From positions 954,501 through 1,018,500 of the forward strand of contig JAUTXW010000952.1 of the NCBI GenBank assembly GCA_030620095.1: 64,000 bases of DNA, read 5' to 3'. Below, in pieces: positions 34,056 to 46,127 of the stretch. Position numbers and translations under genes: made by a program. Numbering within the stretch: the stretch's first letter is position 1; the number at the start of each line of letters is the position of its first letter. Under the pieces are notes generated by a model. That model searched no databases. It saw only the letters and a program-made list of their open reading frames with translations, and had not been told where the DNA came from. The DNA is from Kuschelorhynchus macadamiae (Eukaryota > Arthropoda > Insecta > Coleoptera > Curculionidae).

Positions 34056-34650
34056 TGTGGCCGCCATCTTGTTCCGACACATTGGATTTTTACCAAAATA
34101 TTACCAGGGCATCCTCATATGACCCTTAATTTTTGATTAAAATCTGAAGACAATATGATAAGTAGTTTTTGCCGCGAACTGACGAACCGACAGACGGACC
34201 GACGGAATTGATAAAACATATTTTTTTTAATCTAGGGTCGCTAAACTGCTGACATGTAAAACCTCTAAATTTTTAAATATTTTATTAAGCCGCCATTTTG
34301 TTCCGCAATCTTGGATTCGTATCAAAATGTCGCGAGTTGATTCCTACATAATACTCGATTTTTGCGCAAATTTGAGATAAATTGGATAAATAGTTTTTCA
34401 ATAATAATTTTTTTAACATTTCACTAGGCCGCCATTTTGTTTTGCCATACTGGAGTTTTGCCAAAATATTACCAGGTCCTTCCCATATGACCCTTAATTT
34501 TTTTATCAAAATTTGAAGACAATCGGGTAGGACATAGGTTTTTAGTTATACATCGAATAGACAGACCGACAGGAGTCCCTAAACGGCAAAGATCTGAAAA
34601 AATGTCGAAGGGTGATTTTTTTACCATTGTAATACTTCCCTTTTATAAGA
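34056..34650 (-). repeat. ATGGCGGC-motif repeat, copy 5 (reverse)
   Basis: GGCCGCCATCTTG (34060), AGCCGCCATTTTG (34289) and GGCCGCCATTTTG (34428) head three units. Each is followed by a TTGGATTTTTACCAAAAT-like block and ACATATGACCCTTAATTT-type text. The right end has GTCCCTAAACGGCAAAG and GAAGGGTGATTTTTTT, the family terminus in reverse. A GACGGACCGACGG run marks unit ends. Confidence 0.75.
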
Positions 34651-35569
34651 GAAGTAAAAAACGACAATCTGTTGGGACAATATACGGAGAATAAGGTCAA
34701 AATCACTAGATTTTGTAGTCCAAATAATATTTTTTCAAATAGGGGCTGAAAAATAAATGAACTGTTGGCAATATATTTTAGGAGAAATTGTTACTTTCGT
34801 TGGAAGCATTTAATAATAGACTATCCCTTCCTCGTCTCATCGGATGCAGAAAATGACCTTTATATGGAATAAAATATTTTTTACTTTTTAGTGTTTCTTT
34901 TAAGTCTTCTATTTTTTTAACAAATTTTTTTATTTCCTTTTTAGTTATATGTATACAAACTAAGGCCTAAACTTAGGTTATAATTGAGTCATCCCTAAGA
35001 AAATAAATAAGGAGCTACTGGTTCCATTGCATATAAAATTTTACCACAATCACCATATTAATATCTATTCCATTATATAAAAAACTTGGTTGACTGACTC
35101 ACTCATCACGCTCCAGTTCAAACTGCTTGAGGTAAACGGCTGAATTTTGGCATACAGGTTGATTTTAGGGTGTAAAGTTTCGATAAGAAGGGATTTTTTA
35201 AAACTTAAATTCTAAGGTCACCCCCTTAAATATTACAATATTTTTTATTTAAAAAACCGTCAGTTTTTCGGAAAAACGCTTGAACACGTGTTTTTATGTA
35301 CTTTTTTACATATTTTAGGATTCATACAGGGTGTTCAAAGGAGTGAAACCACCACTTAAGTAATACAATATTTTTTTAATTAAAAAAAAATGCTTAAACA
35401 CGTGTTTTTTAATATGAATTCTTCGAAACTCCAAGGGGGTGATACTACCCCCTATATGTTTATAGAGGACCCGAAAGTTGTCAAAATAAAACCGCTTCTT
35501 GGTTTAAAGAACGAGCTATATTAACTCTAAAAAATAGCACAGCGGATACTCAATAGATGTAGTTATAGA
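34651..35569. other. Non-coding, partly Helitron-associated sequence
   Basis: No gene is seen. From about 35085, GGTTGACTGACTCACTCATC and the following CAGTTCAAACTGCTTGAGGT text resemble the non-coding parts of animal Helitrons, which would fit the helicase remnant just downstream. TACAGGGTGTTCAAAG lies at 35327. Confidence 0.4.
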
Positions 35570-35990
35570 CCTTATTCGAAATTTAAAACCATCAAAATTG
35601 TGTAATGGAACTCGGCTACTGGTTAAAACATTACAAAACAATGTAATAGAGTCAACTTTATTTCTGGCCCTGGTTTGGGAGAAACAGTTTTTATACCACG
35701 TATCCCTTTAATTCCTTCAGACTATCCTTTTCAGTTTAAACGTGTACAGTTTCCTTTTAAGCTTTGTTTCGTCATGAAAATTAACAAAGTTCAAGGACAA
35801 TCCTTAAGTAGAGCTAGAATAGACTTGCGCTACGATTGTTTTTACCATGGTCAACTCTATGTCGCCTACTCTAGAAAAATTTCGCGTAGTAGCTTGGCTA
35901 TTTTACAGCCAGAGAATGCAACAACAAACGTGGTTTATAAACAGGTACTCAAATGTAAAATTGAAATTCGTGCCATTTAAAAATACCGAA
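35570..35990 (+). pseudogene. Helitron helicase C-terminus (PIF1-like)
   Basis: NLKPSKLCNGTRLLVKTLQN in one frame leads, after a frameshift near 35665, to GETVFIPRIPLIPSDYPFQF, KRVQFPFKLCFVMKINKVQG and QSLSRARIDL. Then come YHGQLYVAYSRKISRSSLAI and NVVYKQVL, with a stop after 35980. These are the last conserved motifs of the PIF1-family helicase at the C-terminus of Helitron Rep/Hel proteins. INK.QGQ and GQLYVA.SR form helicase motifs V and VI, whose arginine acts as the ATPase finger. Residues normally reading CFAMTINKAQGQT are slightly altered. The rest of the 1000-plus residue protein is absent. Confidence 0.9.
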
Positions 35991-38134
35991 AGTCATATGA
36001 AACATTTTTGCGGTGATACGGTGAAAGCAAGGTTGTCTCCGGCGCTCGCGTAATCAAATCAAAATGGCGCCAATCAGCTATTTTTAAATATGGTTCCTAT
36101 GGAACCACTTCGATAACATACAACAAAATACATAGGGTCGAAGTGATAACCTCCTCGGTTAAAAAGGCGAGTTAATATAAAAGTATAGAATAAAACAGTC
36201 CCATGGATATGGATAAAAGTATAGCATGTTTCAAGCAGACATGCGTGGATATGAGAACAATAAGGTTTATTTTCAAATTAAGTATGCAACCAACCAATCA
36301 CACGACATTGTCGCTGAAATATAATGGTTTTAAATAATTTTATAAGTTTAATACGGCCAAAACTTTTGTTTTTAAATATTTTTCTCCTCCATATCCTAAT
36401 GATTAACCAACAAAAATGAAAAAGAAAAAATTACAAAAGTTCTGTGGCTTTTGAGATCACCATAAATCAATATTTAAGGTTATCTATAGGTTATATCATG
36501 TAATAATAATAAAAGTAGACATGTAAATACTAATTTGAAAAATAAAGTAGATCTTGAAATAGTAAGATTTACCTTTAGCAAACACTTCATATGATACATA
36601 TTTTTTACACTTCCAAATGGCACGCTAAAAAAATCACTAAAGTTTTCTAGATCACAGCACGCCCACGCCGTTTACGACGCTTAGTCTAAAATGGAGGTAC
36701 TAATTGAAGAAATAATAAACCTATTTTCTTTAAAATTCCATTTAAAGTGTTTGCGATCTCATTTAACAGCTTCTCTGGTACATTGATTTGTATATACACA
36801 GAATGAGACATCGTAACAAATGTGTCGTAAAAGAAGCATTAATATTCACATACAGGGTACCATAAAAAGAAATTATTCACACACCAATGAAAACGGTTGA
36901 ATAAGTGAAGAAACCTGGTCACTGACTACAAGTGTTTATAAAAGTGCTAGTACGAAAAAAATTGTTTTAAATCTAATATTTGAACACTGCTTGTGAGTCT
37001 CATAATCAACTAAATATTACGAAAGCACAGGAAAAGTACCATTTTTAGGTTTTTTACCAATTAAAGACATTAGCAACCAAAATATTTGAAACATTTTCTA
37101 GTATATTTTTTATTATATCTTCAGTGTTATAAACATTATTGTTAACAATATTAATAACAAACTGCACATCAAAGTGCAAACGTGGCTGCTTCGTCAGGAA
37201 TTTATTTGAAAGATTGCACTATTAATATTTATAATAAATAATTTTTTATGTTTTATAGTTTTTAATAAAATAATTTATGAAAATCTTCTTCGCTTTTTCT
37301 ATATTACAAATTTCAAATTAAAAAAGAATGAATGAGTGAAAATACGTGCGGTAATAAACAGGAGTGCGGTAATGAAGCACTTAATTCACACAAAATGCGT
37401 GGGTTATTAAGAGCTTCTTAACTCACGGATGTAGATAAAATATTATACACCCATCGATAGATCATTTTGCGTCAATGATATAGCTATCTATAATTAAAGA
37501 CAAATTCAAGTATTTAATACACAGGATGTTAAAAGACCATATAAAATCAACAAAATATACAGAACACCTTTTTTGCATATTTTGACATTGAATTAAACCA
37601 ATGTATTTAATGTATGTCTTACATGATTATCTACAGAATATATATAGCTTGTTGTATAATATTTTGGTTTCAGTCAATTTTTAAAGAATTATGATGTTAT
37701 AAAAAAATATTCGAAATTTCCTACTTTAGTCTCGACACTAGGTGTGGCTGCATTCATTTGTTGGACAGTTTATATGCTACAATGATTACGGCAAGAGGTT
37801 ACGACTGTTTTAATAATGAAGTACGAACATTTTACTAAACCAAAACATATTAGGCAAATTAGACACAAAGAGACCATGTTTTCGCTTGGCGCGTTGTCTA
37901 CATTGCTGAATGGGAGCAAATTGGGTTATAAACTGGATGCTGACAATCCAGTCCGACTATCGCATCTTTTCTCTTGACGACATCGAGCTATATGCAGTCT
38001 AATAAGCAGTTGATGTCCTTGGTCAACACATGTCAAATTTCTAGTCCGAACAACGAATTTCATTCGGGACTGACAAGTACCGAAAAACGAGAGAATTGTA
38101 CAGGATTTCGCCAGTATAAGCATTGAATAAACAT
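35991..38134. other. Unassigned sequence, probable Helitron tail then unique DNA
   Basis: 36040-36200 is GC-richer and may be the Helitron 3' region, but no CTRR end with a hairpin was identified with confidence. From 36200 to 38134 I see no gene; TACAGGGTACCATAAAAAG at 36853 is another motif copy. The segment 37740-38130 is less AT-rich, with a frame on the minus strand (37926-38168) that I do not recognise. Confidence 0.35.
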
Positions 38135-38560
38135 AAAACGTAAAGTGAATGGCGAATGTATTTCTCATGTAATTACGGACAAACTGGAAACAGTTACATT
38201 AACAAGAAATAGCATGAAGAGGCTAGAAGTTACAAAAAGAAAAATGAAGTGGATAATGTTGGGCGTATCCTTGCGAAAGAAGATCACAACTCAAGAGATC
38301 AGAAGTAGGACAAGAACGCCAGTACATATTAAACCTAAACTGGCAGTAAGTAGGGCATGTATCTCAATTGGATAAGATCAGATGGTTCACTGGGAAAATA
38401 AACGAAATATAGACAGACCACAAAAAAAGATGATTTCAAATAACAAAAACGGTTTCAATTGGCACAGGATTGATTAGGCTGGAAAATTCTAAACGAGACA
38501 TTCATTTAGTAGTAGACGGACCCTAGTTGATAAAGAAGACTCGGAGGAAGATAAATAAGT
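38135..38560 (+). pseudogene. Non-LTR ORF2 C-terminal region, decayed
   Basis: The frame 38145-38375 contains MKRLEVTKRKMKWIMLGVSL, RKKITTQEIRSRTRT and KPKLAVSRAC. It is followed out of frame by remnants of a WGH-like and GRP-like stretch (IRWFTGKINEI, RPQKKM). MLG.SLRD.I....IR.RT is a typical block downstream of the reverse transcriptase in many insect non-LTR proteins. The polymerase itself is not nearby. Confidence 0.55.
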
Positions 38561-38889
38561 GGGTATACCCGAAAACTCCAAGATTGATCATTCAGTTTTT
38601 AAACCAGTTTTTACTGAAAAATATCGTAATATGTTTTTAAAGAATTAATGTTAAAACTGTATCAACACAATATGCTGATGTTGTTCAACTAAAAAAATCT
38701 TAAACAGAAAATTAACATTAATTGGTATTTAGCATTTCATGATTAATCAGTCATTTCCACTAACTCAAGAAGCAATGTTGCCAAATATAATTTCATTTTG
38801 CCATGGAAGAATTCATTACTGTTTATTAGGGTTGTTAGTAACATTTTGTAGCATGGTTGAAACGCTGTCATTAGGAGCACAAAGTGAAA

Positions 38890-39090
38890 AAGTGAAGAGT
38901 TAGCATCAGGTTAAGCGCCAAAGACATCATCATTAAAGCTATAACAAAAACCTGTACAGAACAAAAGCTGCCAGCGGAGCTGGCAGCCAACCTTCATACA
39001 GCCGGTAAATCGGTACCGGGTTAGCACCAGGCTAGGCGCCGAAGGCATCGTCATTAAAGCCACAACATAAAAAAAGTACAGCTCAATCAC
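38890..39090. repeat. Direct repeat pair with a perfect hairpin between
   Basis: TTAGCATCAGGTTAAGCGCC (38899) and TTAGCACCAGGCTAGGCGCC (39022) begin two direct copies of about 60 bp, each continuing with a CATC.TCATTAAAGC.A.AACA block. Between them GCTGCCAGC-GGA-GCTGGCAGC (38967-38987) forms a perfect 9-bp stem with a 3-nt loop. No gene is recognised. Confidence 0.7.
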
Positions 39091-40199
39091 TGGCAACGTA
39101 GAGTTAAGTTTAAAATATTTACATCATAAATCAAGAAATGTAAGTCAATTTGGCAACGCCGTAAGTATTGTGGAAATTTGTGGTTTTTATTTTTTTTCTG
39201 GGTCAAAAGTGCTTCATCCGCAAATTTAATTTTTTTAATATGTACTATAAGTCATCAGTTTTCGTTTAAAATTTGAAAAAAATCGTAAAATCCGAAATAC
39301 TTACTCTCAACAAGACCCATTACTTTAACAAACCATTGCAAAATATATCTTTAAACACACATCGAAAATAATTGTGCTACAGCTTCATAAGAACAATATC
39401 ACTATAAAGAAATTACTCTCGTAAATATTATAAGAATATTTTTACAACTTAATTAATTAAAAAATTACTAGTTTAGATAAAACAGATATGACCTTACCAT
39501 GTCGATTTATTGAATAAACACGGAACGACAATACACTAATATAAAAATACGTCAATTTTGACATCAGTCACTTTGATAGTGGTATTAACACTCTACGATA
39601 TTCAATAAGAGCAATAGTCCAGCGCTTGGGTGTGAAAAAAGAAACCCCGAAATTGGAATGAAAGAATTTAATTATCATAATTACACGCAATAAAAAATAA
39701 ATATAAATAGGCTTAAGGATTAGGTAAAATTAAAATCAATATATTTTTTAAAAATAAAAGAAAACCAAACATATATAATAACAATGGGAGACACAATCTC
39801 TAGAGGTCTTTTGCTTAGACAAACAATGAGGACTACTTAAAAAGGATAATACATAAGGAAAGACTTTAGGATTACCTAAGTTATACGTGTATAATATATA
39901 GGAATATAATTAAATATTTAAATTTATAATTTAGGCGTAACAGCAACTCAAAAATGGAAACGACGATTTTCCCTTGAATTTTCCTAATTAAGATGTGTCG
40001 AAAATATAAGCATTGTATGTAATTATGCAACTTTTTGCTATTTATCTTTTTTTTCTGTTTTCAATAACAAAGTGGTAGGGAAAGATCAAACTTTTGTTGT
40101 TTCAAACGTGTAAATCTCTGTTACATTGAAATTAGTGTCAGAAAAAAGCGCCTTTTTGCTCTTTATGTAGAGCTATTAACTGTATCGTAATGATTCTAT
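39091..40199. other. Unassigned AT-rich sequence
   Basis: No open frame, RNA or repeat boundary recognised. Confidence 0.4.
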
Positions 40200-40201
40200 T
40201 A

Positions 40202-40865
40202 GTGGTCACTAGATGGCATTTTTTCGTAATTCTTCAAATTATACGGATTTTCTCAAAAAAATCAAATGATATGATATGACTTTTTTGCCATAACTTAATT
40301 GAAGGTTATAAAAGGTATTGAATAAAGAAGTAAAAAATCCAGGTCCGTATTGAAATTAAAAAAGATGATGGTCGCCCGAATCCTAAACGTGGGATGGGCA
40401 ACCTAACCTCACCAATTTGTAGAGGAGAAAAAGTGACAATGATGGAGAGAAAATTATTTTCATCTGTTATTTTAACTAAGCCTACAACAGAACATATACT
40501 GATTGTTCCACTGATCCGAACCGCCTTCCGACTTTATTAAGGCGCTTGCCATTTTGTGTATTTTTGTTTTTGCCAACCAAAAAATTTTAACCAAATACAT
40601 ATTTAGCGAATTTTCTTATTTAGTCCCTCGGCAATTAATATATAAAATAATATTAAGTGGTTATCTTAATAATATTGCGTAATATAATAAAAAAAACTAT
40701 TTTCTTTCTCCCTGTATATTTGTAACTGGCCACTCGAGATTTAATAGCTCGATAAAAGAATCACACAATATTTTGGTATTCACTGTGTTTTCTGATTTGA
40801 TTCATAATGTTGGTGACCTTTGGACCCGCACGATAAGACCGCATTTGACTATATCTAGTGACCAC
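40202..40865. mobile_element. TA-flanked MITE of 664 bp
   Basis: GTGGTCACTAGAT at the left and ATCTAGTGACCAC at the right are perfect 13-bp inverted repeats, flanked by TA at 40200-40201 and 40866-40867. TA duplication and short inverted ends fit a Tc1/mariner-type non-autonomous element. The inside has no transposase; 40335-40440 shares AGGTCCGTATT with 19.8 kb. Confidence 0.75.
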
Positions 40866-41044
40866 TAATAACACAAAAAGAAAATCCAAAATCACCGATT
40901 AATTGCAAGGCTTCCTAACCATATCGTTGCTATGAAAATAAGTTTGGTTGTATATTTGTTTGTTGATTAACAATTTAGACGTCAAAATCAAAATAAAAAA
41001 AATTGTTTGACTTTTAGGTAACCAAGTTTGGAATGAAAAATGGA

Positions 41045-42250
41045 GATACTGGAAAACATCGAACAAGCCAAGAATATAAACGTCGAACTGTCACCAGAAA
41101 AATCATAACACTATTATGCCAAAGAATTTGAAACATTTAGTAAATAATTTTAAGAAAGAAAAGGCAGTTCTAGTACACATGCCACATTTCAAAAACTCGC
41201 AAACCATCCATCTAATCTACGCAATCTCCTTATTAAGAAAAAGAATGCTGGTTATCAAGCAAAAATATCTTAAACCCTAAAAAGAAACGATATAGAGTAA
41301 TTTGTGGAGACAAATGATGTATACCTTCTGACAAAAGTTGTCACAATTATTGGGGTGGCAGGCGCCTGCCGACGTGAAAAATTAACATATTTGACCTTAT
41401 ATTACATTAAAGACAAGGAATGGATGCGTTTTTATACTCACCACTTTGGTGTGGTGGATTGGAGATGTGGTGAGATAACGGCATTCCAAATCAACCAGTG
41501 CTGGGTTCACCAAACATGGGATTTAAAAACTGGTGGAATACTGTGTGTCATTTTTGTTGTTTTTCTTCATTAATTCTGTATATTTGTAAGCAATTTCTAT
41601 ATTTGCCATATATGTCAACAAAACTCAGTTTCCATTCCCAAGTTTCAGATTTTTTGCAAATGAGATTTATAAATTTATTCACCCTTATAAATTCCATTGT
41701 TATAAAAGAAACTGTGTACAACTCACAGAGAATTAAGAACAAATATCAATCATTTGTGGAAAAATTGCCGTTGTTTTGACATTTCTTCTACTTCCTTAAT
41801 CATCCACCAAATCAACCATATCCCAAAGCAGGTGGAATTTTTGAATTTATGGTGGACTCACCATAAACAGTTTATAAATATGAAAACACTGACTGGTAGC
41901 ATAAGAAATCAACCAGCATAAATATGAAAACGTTTTGTTGGAATTATGGTGCCTCTGTTTCCATCGAATATAAAAACGCGCCATCGAATATAAAAACACG
42001 CCATCGAATATAAAAACACGCCCCTTCCCTGATGCATACTAGTATTCCTGATAATAAAACCTATCAACGCAAAAACTTCGTAGTAAACGGGGAACAAAAT
42101 TTGGATTGTGGAGTAGACATCACAAATCGTAAGCGCAACGGTGGATGGAAGTCTACTTCCATACACTTGTTGAAAACAAAAATAAAATATACAGCTGATC
42201 CTCCAAAACTCGGCTACCACTTCCAACTCGCAGCAAGCAGCAACAAATGA
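41045..42250 (+). pseudogene. Crypton-type tyrosine recombinase, interrupted
   Basis: On the plus strand: KLANHPSNLRNLLIKKKNAG, YQAKIS, a stop, TLKRNDIE, a stop, FVETNDVYLLTKVVTIIGVA, and GACRREKLTYLTL. The last block carries the catalytic arginine box (ACRREEL in relatives) of Crypton-like tyrosine recombinases. After an insertion at about 41417-42025 the match resumes with SIPDNKTYQRKNFVVNG. A deletion then leads to DITNRKRNGGWKSTS, the C-terminal GGWKSS block near the catalytic tyrosine. The middle histidine/arginine box (HCFRR in relatives) is missing. The family moves DNA by a tyrosine-recombinase mechanism, unlike the DDE elements around it. Confidence 0.78.
41417..42025. mobile_element. 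MITE in the Crypton gene with a triplicated end
   Basis: The left end near GGATGCGTTTTTATACTC corresponds inversely to the right end CCATCGAATATAAAAACGCG. At the right the 20-bp terminal unit occurs three times in tandem (41961-41980, 41981-42000, 42001-42020). Inside are GGTGGATTGG and CACCAAACATGGGATTT-type blocks with inverted partners (ATCCACCAAATCAACC, ATATCCCAAAGCAGGTGG). The inferred ends follow from the break in the recombinase frame between IKDKE and SIPDNKT; a few bases of uncertainty remain. Confidence 0.6.
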
Positions 42251-42500
42251 CCTTCAGCCCATGTTGAACCTACACAAGGCATAATATATTCTGAAATGGC
42301 AACAAATCGTTCCCTACCAGTTAAAAACGAATTAAATTCATCCATAACTTTAACAAATGCGAGCCACTGTTATTTTACTATTAATTCTGTTAATAACAAA
42401 TAAAAAATAATATAAGTTTGAATTTTCACTTTGACGCCTATATGGAAATAAGTTATTAAAAATTAATTAATTTTCCTCCCGCTTGTAGAAAAAGCGCTGT

Positions 42501-42606
42501 ACCTAACCCGTGAGGAAAGTATCTTTTCCACACTCTACTGCTGACTGAACTCAGTCAACGGCAGTCGACTAGTGCGGAAAAATGTCCCTTTCTGCACTAG
42601 TTAGGT
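42501..42606. repeat. 106-bp imperfect palindrome
   Basis: ACCTAACCCGTGAGGAAAG at the left pairs with CTTTCTGCACTAGTTAGGT at the right. CTTTTCCACACT pairs with AGTGCGGAAAA, and TGACTGAACTCAGTCA forms the tip. It looks like a miniature fold-back element or a decayed MITE. No gene. Confidence 0.7.
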
Positions 42607-44145
42607 ATTTAACTACTGTCATATATTAACAAAAATTGTAAGTACCTTTCTTTTAGAAAATGCTAAACTTCCATCGATGCTCTCATCCAAATGTTTCAAA
42701 AACATTTGCCTCAACATTTTGCTTTTATTTTTTTGCACCGTTCACGACACACTTGCTGCACTATAAAAACTAGGAAACATAAAAACCAAGTTATAGACGC
42801 GTGGGCCGTCAAATAACCCAATTTACGGCCACTATTTCGTACAAAATAAATTATCTCCATTAAGAGATATCCTTCATTGGTTAATCATAAAAAAGCCCCA
42901 CTATAATAAAAACTGCAACTTTAAAAATGCATCATAAGTAAAAAATATATACGTCGCGATTGGATCATAGTCTGGGCAATTAAGTGGTAAGAAATGTATC
43001 AAAACAGTTTCACCGTTAAATAATAGGATATTATTATACTATTTATTACTGATGTGTTCTGATTATTAAAACCATATATGGAAAATTAAGAATATTAGGG
43101 ATGTAGTAGAAACAAAGAAAATGACAAATTGGATTGGACCTGCTTACAATGTGGCAAGTTAACCACCATCCCTCCCTTCCAGCCAGAAAAAAAATTAGTA
43201 TTGTTTAAATGACAGACAAACCAAGTTAATCCAAAGAAAATTTACTTACTTAACTTTAAAGTTGGATAAGTTTTGATAGAGGAATTGTGGGAATGTAGTT
43301 TAACGAGGGAAAATCGAGGTGAACCAAGGAAAGTTTACTATTCAACTTTAAAGTTGGAATTGTGGGAATGTGGTTTTTACTTATATTTTATAGGAGCATG
43401 CTACGCTTGTGCGTAAAATCTGTAACTTGTTTTGGGACTGGATACAGGCTTAATCAATGAGGTAATTTTATTTGAGAAAGTTTAAGCTGAGTTGTGGATT
43501 ATTATCATTATAACCATATCTTTCTAGCTTTGAATTATTTTATGTCAACTGGTTGGAAATTTATATTGATTCTCCTGACCTGTTGACCTTATATAAATTT
43601 GAATTGCTCTGGCTTGCAAAAGTAATGTGTACGTATATGTCAAATATATTTTGGTAAAAAAGTACGATGTTTAGTTAATACGTTTTTTTAACGATACCAC
43701 TTAAAATAAAAAAATAAGGTCTTTATAATTAGCTGGTCAATTAGAGGCTATTCTCCAGCAACTGCTACAGTCAGTTCGTTCAATGAGTTTAGGCAAATAA
43801 CTCGTTTTTTTATTAAAACTAAATGTTTTTTTTTATAAAGTATTTTTCCTGTTAATGCTTAAATTGCACTCCTGTCAGTCCGGAGGCGAGGCCAATGCTT
43901 CGCCATCACTTGTCAATCATGTAAAAAAATTCTCAATGTTATATATGTTTAAAGCTCAAATTAATTATTTAAATTATTTAAACTATAACATTTAGACCAG
44001 GTCAAACTTAGACAGTTATGGGTTTAAGATGACATTTTTAATAATCGAACAAATAACTTTTCTAAATGTCACAATTACTAAATGACAGTGACATAAGCGA
44101 AACATAACTGGCGAACTAAGAGTATTAAGTACCATGGCAACTAGA
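42607..44145. other. Unassigned AT-rich sequence
   Basis: No gene recognised. Two direct copies around AACTTTAAAGTTGGA, followed by GGAATTGTGGGAATGT, lie at about 43250-43300 and 43350-43375. The 43870-43910 stretch is GC-richer but short. Confidence 0.4.
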
Positions 44146-44232
44146 CCTGGTCTAACTTTTAAACCTCTTTAGTGAATACGGGGGTTAATGATCAAAAAAG
44201 GTCCCCTGCCACCTCCCGCACGGTGCGATGTA

Positions 44233-44698
44233 CAAGGTGGTCGAAATTGGTCTGTTTTAACAGAGAAAACCTATTTCCTGACTAGATAGAGCAAAACTGA
44301 CTTAGGTGTCATGGGCTCGATTTCTGAGAAATGTTTAATGGCAAAAACCGCCTGCCGATATTTTCACTGCCAACTGAGATATAGGGCGTTTTTCAATTTT
44401 CGGCCATTTTGAAAATTGTCCATAACTTTTTTATTTTGCGGAATATTAACATTCTGCAAAGACATTCTAAAGGCACTTTTTTATGTGCAATCCAGTGGCA
44501 TACTCAGATTTTTTCTATAGTTGTCCGTTTTATCATAAATAGGCAAAACTTTTTTTTTTCAAATGGAAATCATAGTTGGCTATAAATTATAAAAAATGCT
44601 CGCGTTTAGCCCTTTTAAGTGATATAAAGTTGTAGGTACTTATTTTCAAAAATAACGAAAATATTAGGTGTTTTTGGTTTACATCGAAGTAGGCTTTG
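44233..44698. repeat. Left terminal inverted repeat of the mariner-like element
   Basis: It pairs with 46128-46594. Differences seen by eye are few (for example GGCGTTTTTC versus GAAAAACGCC with one flanking change, and a four-base difference near ACTAGATAG). Confidence 0.88.
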
Positions 44699-44949
44699 AT
44701 TTGTGATGACAATATCTCAATTATGTATTGTTGAGATTTATAGTTTGTTAGCAACTTAAACACAACTTTAAATAACACTAGCTAACGTTATTTTAATTAT
44801 TTATTATTAATTTTTTTTATTTTTTTTTGTTTACATAGCAAAGTTGAACAAAATTAACAAACTAAACTACTATTTACAGCTACAAGTGAAAATAAAAAAT
44901 AATTATGAAAATCTAGGTATTTAGTTAGATAGGTTTCTGATAAATATAT

Positions 44950-46013
44950 TTAGAGAAGTTGTTCAAATTGAGCCCCTCCCTGTTGAATACAAACTAAGCA
45001 TCTTTTGCGTACCGAGTTGCAACTATTTATTAGTTCAACTGGGCTAATAGATGCAAAAGCTTGCCTAGTGGCCTCTTGCAATTCTTCTTTTGTGTGAAAG
45101 GTTCTTCCTTTAAATATCAAGTCCTTCAATCTTCCCCACAAAAAAAAATCTAAGGGAGTTAAGTCACAGGACCTAGCAGGCCAAGGTATGGGGCCCCACG
45201 TACCAATCCAATTTTCTCGAAATTCGAAGTTTAAAAGATCAGTTGTGATCCTTGCATTGTGCGGGGGACAACCATCTTGTTGATAGTAGATATTTCTGGC
45301 ATCAGCTAAAGGTATGTCTTCCAACAAAGGGACAATATATGTGCGCAAAATATTTACATAATCATCTGCAGTTAAATTTCCATCGTAAAAATAAGGTCCC
45401 ACAAATCTTCCTCGGAATATCCCCACCCATATATTGAATCCACACCGACCTTGCCGGTCTTGTTGCACAACTACGTGTGGATTTTCAGTGGACCAGTGAT
45501 ATGAATTATATCTATTAAATATACCAGAAGTATCTACTCTGGATTCATCACTCCAAATAATATTTAATGGAAAATTCTCATTCTCCATGAATTTTTGCTC
45601 ATACCACTGACAAAATCTCAATCTTCTAGCGGCGTCCCCTTCACGGAGTTGATGAACTCTTCTCGTTCTGTACGGTTTGAATTTATGTTTTTTGAGTATT
45701 TTTAAAACGGTGGTCTTTGGAACATTCGTTATATTAGCCAATGTTCGAGAGGAGGTGCCAGGATGATCTAATTATTACCACCAATTATATTTAGCTGCTG
45801 GATTTCCTTTTCTTCCTTTAGTTCATAATGTCTTGTTCTTAACTTTTTAAAACTTCCGTAATTTACTAAATTACTTTTTAATGTTTGATAAATTCGGTTA
45901 TCCGGTTGACGTTCGGGAAATGTATTAAAATATAATTCACTAGCTGCTTCAGGAACTTCGTTAGATAATATGTAACATTTTAACATATCATACTTTTCAT
46001 AATTCTCAAACAT
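44950..46013 (-). pseudogene. DD41D-type mariner transposase, one frameshift
   Basis: The N-terminal part (46013-45768, starting MFENYEKYDMLKCY) holds the PERQPDNRIYQTL and YGSFKKLRTRHYE blocks of the DNA-binding region. It shifts frame near 45770 at GGNN. The catalytic part is then open for 263 codons down to 44950: DHPGTSSRTLANITNVPKTT with a second helix-turn-helix, IWSDESRVDTSG (first D), NIWVGIFRGRFVGPYFYDG, YYQQDGCPPHNAR (second D), and WPARSCDLTPLDFFLWG (third D). Counting residues, 41 lie between the second and third catalytic D, so DD41D. The C-terminus ends QQGGAQFEQLL. Only the single frameshift breaks it. It could still be a substrate for a related active enzyme. Confidence 0.9.
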
Positions 46014-46127
46014 ATTTTGTCAGCAACTTAACACAACTTTATAAAGATAACACCAAAACGCAATAATTACACCAGACTACAGTAATCTGACAGCAATATA
46101 TTCAAAATATTGAACGCGCGTCATTAT

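Noticed and set aside
35085..36200. Complete Helitron
   Set aside because: Only the helicase tail is present; no TC start, and no CTRR end with a hairpin was identified.
38890..39090. tRNA gene or tRNA-derived SINE
   Set aside because: A strong hairpin exists but no A-box and B-box pair or cloverleaf could be drawn.
44950..46013. Functional transposase gene
   Set aside because: A frameshift near 45770 separates the DNA-binding part from the catalytic part, and no plausible splice explains it.
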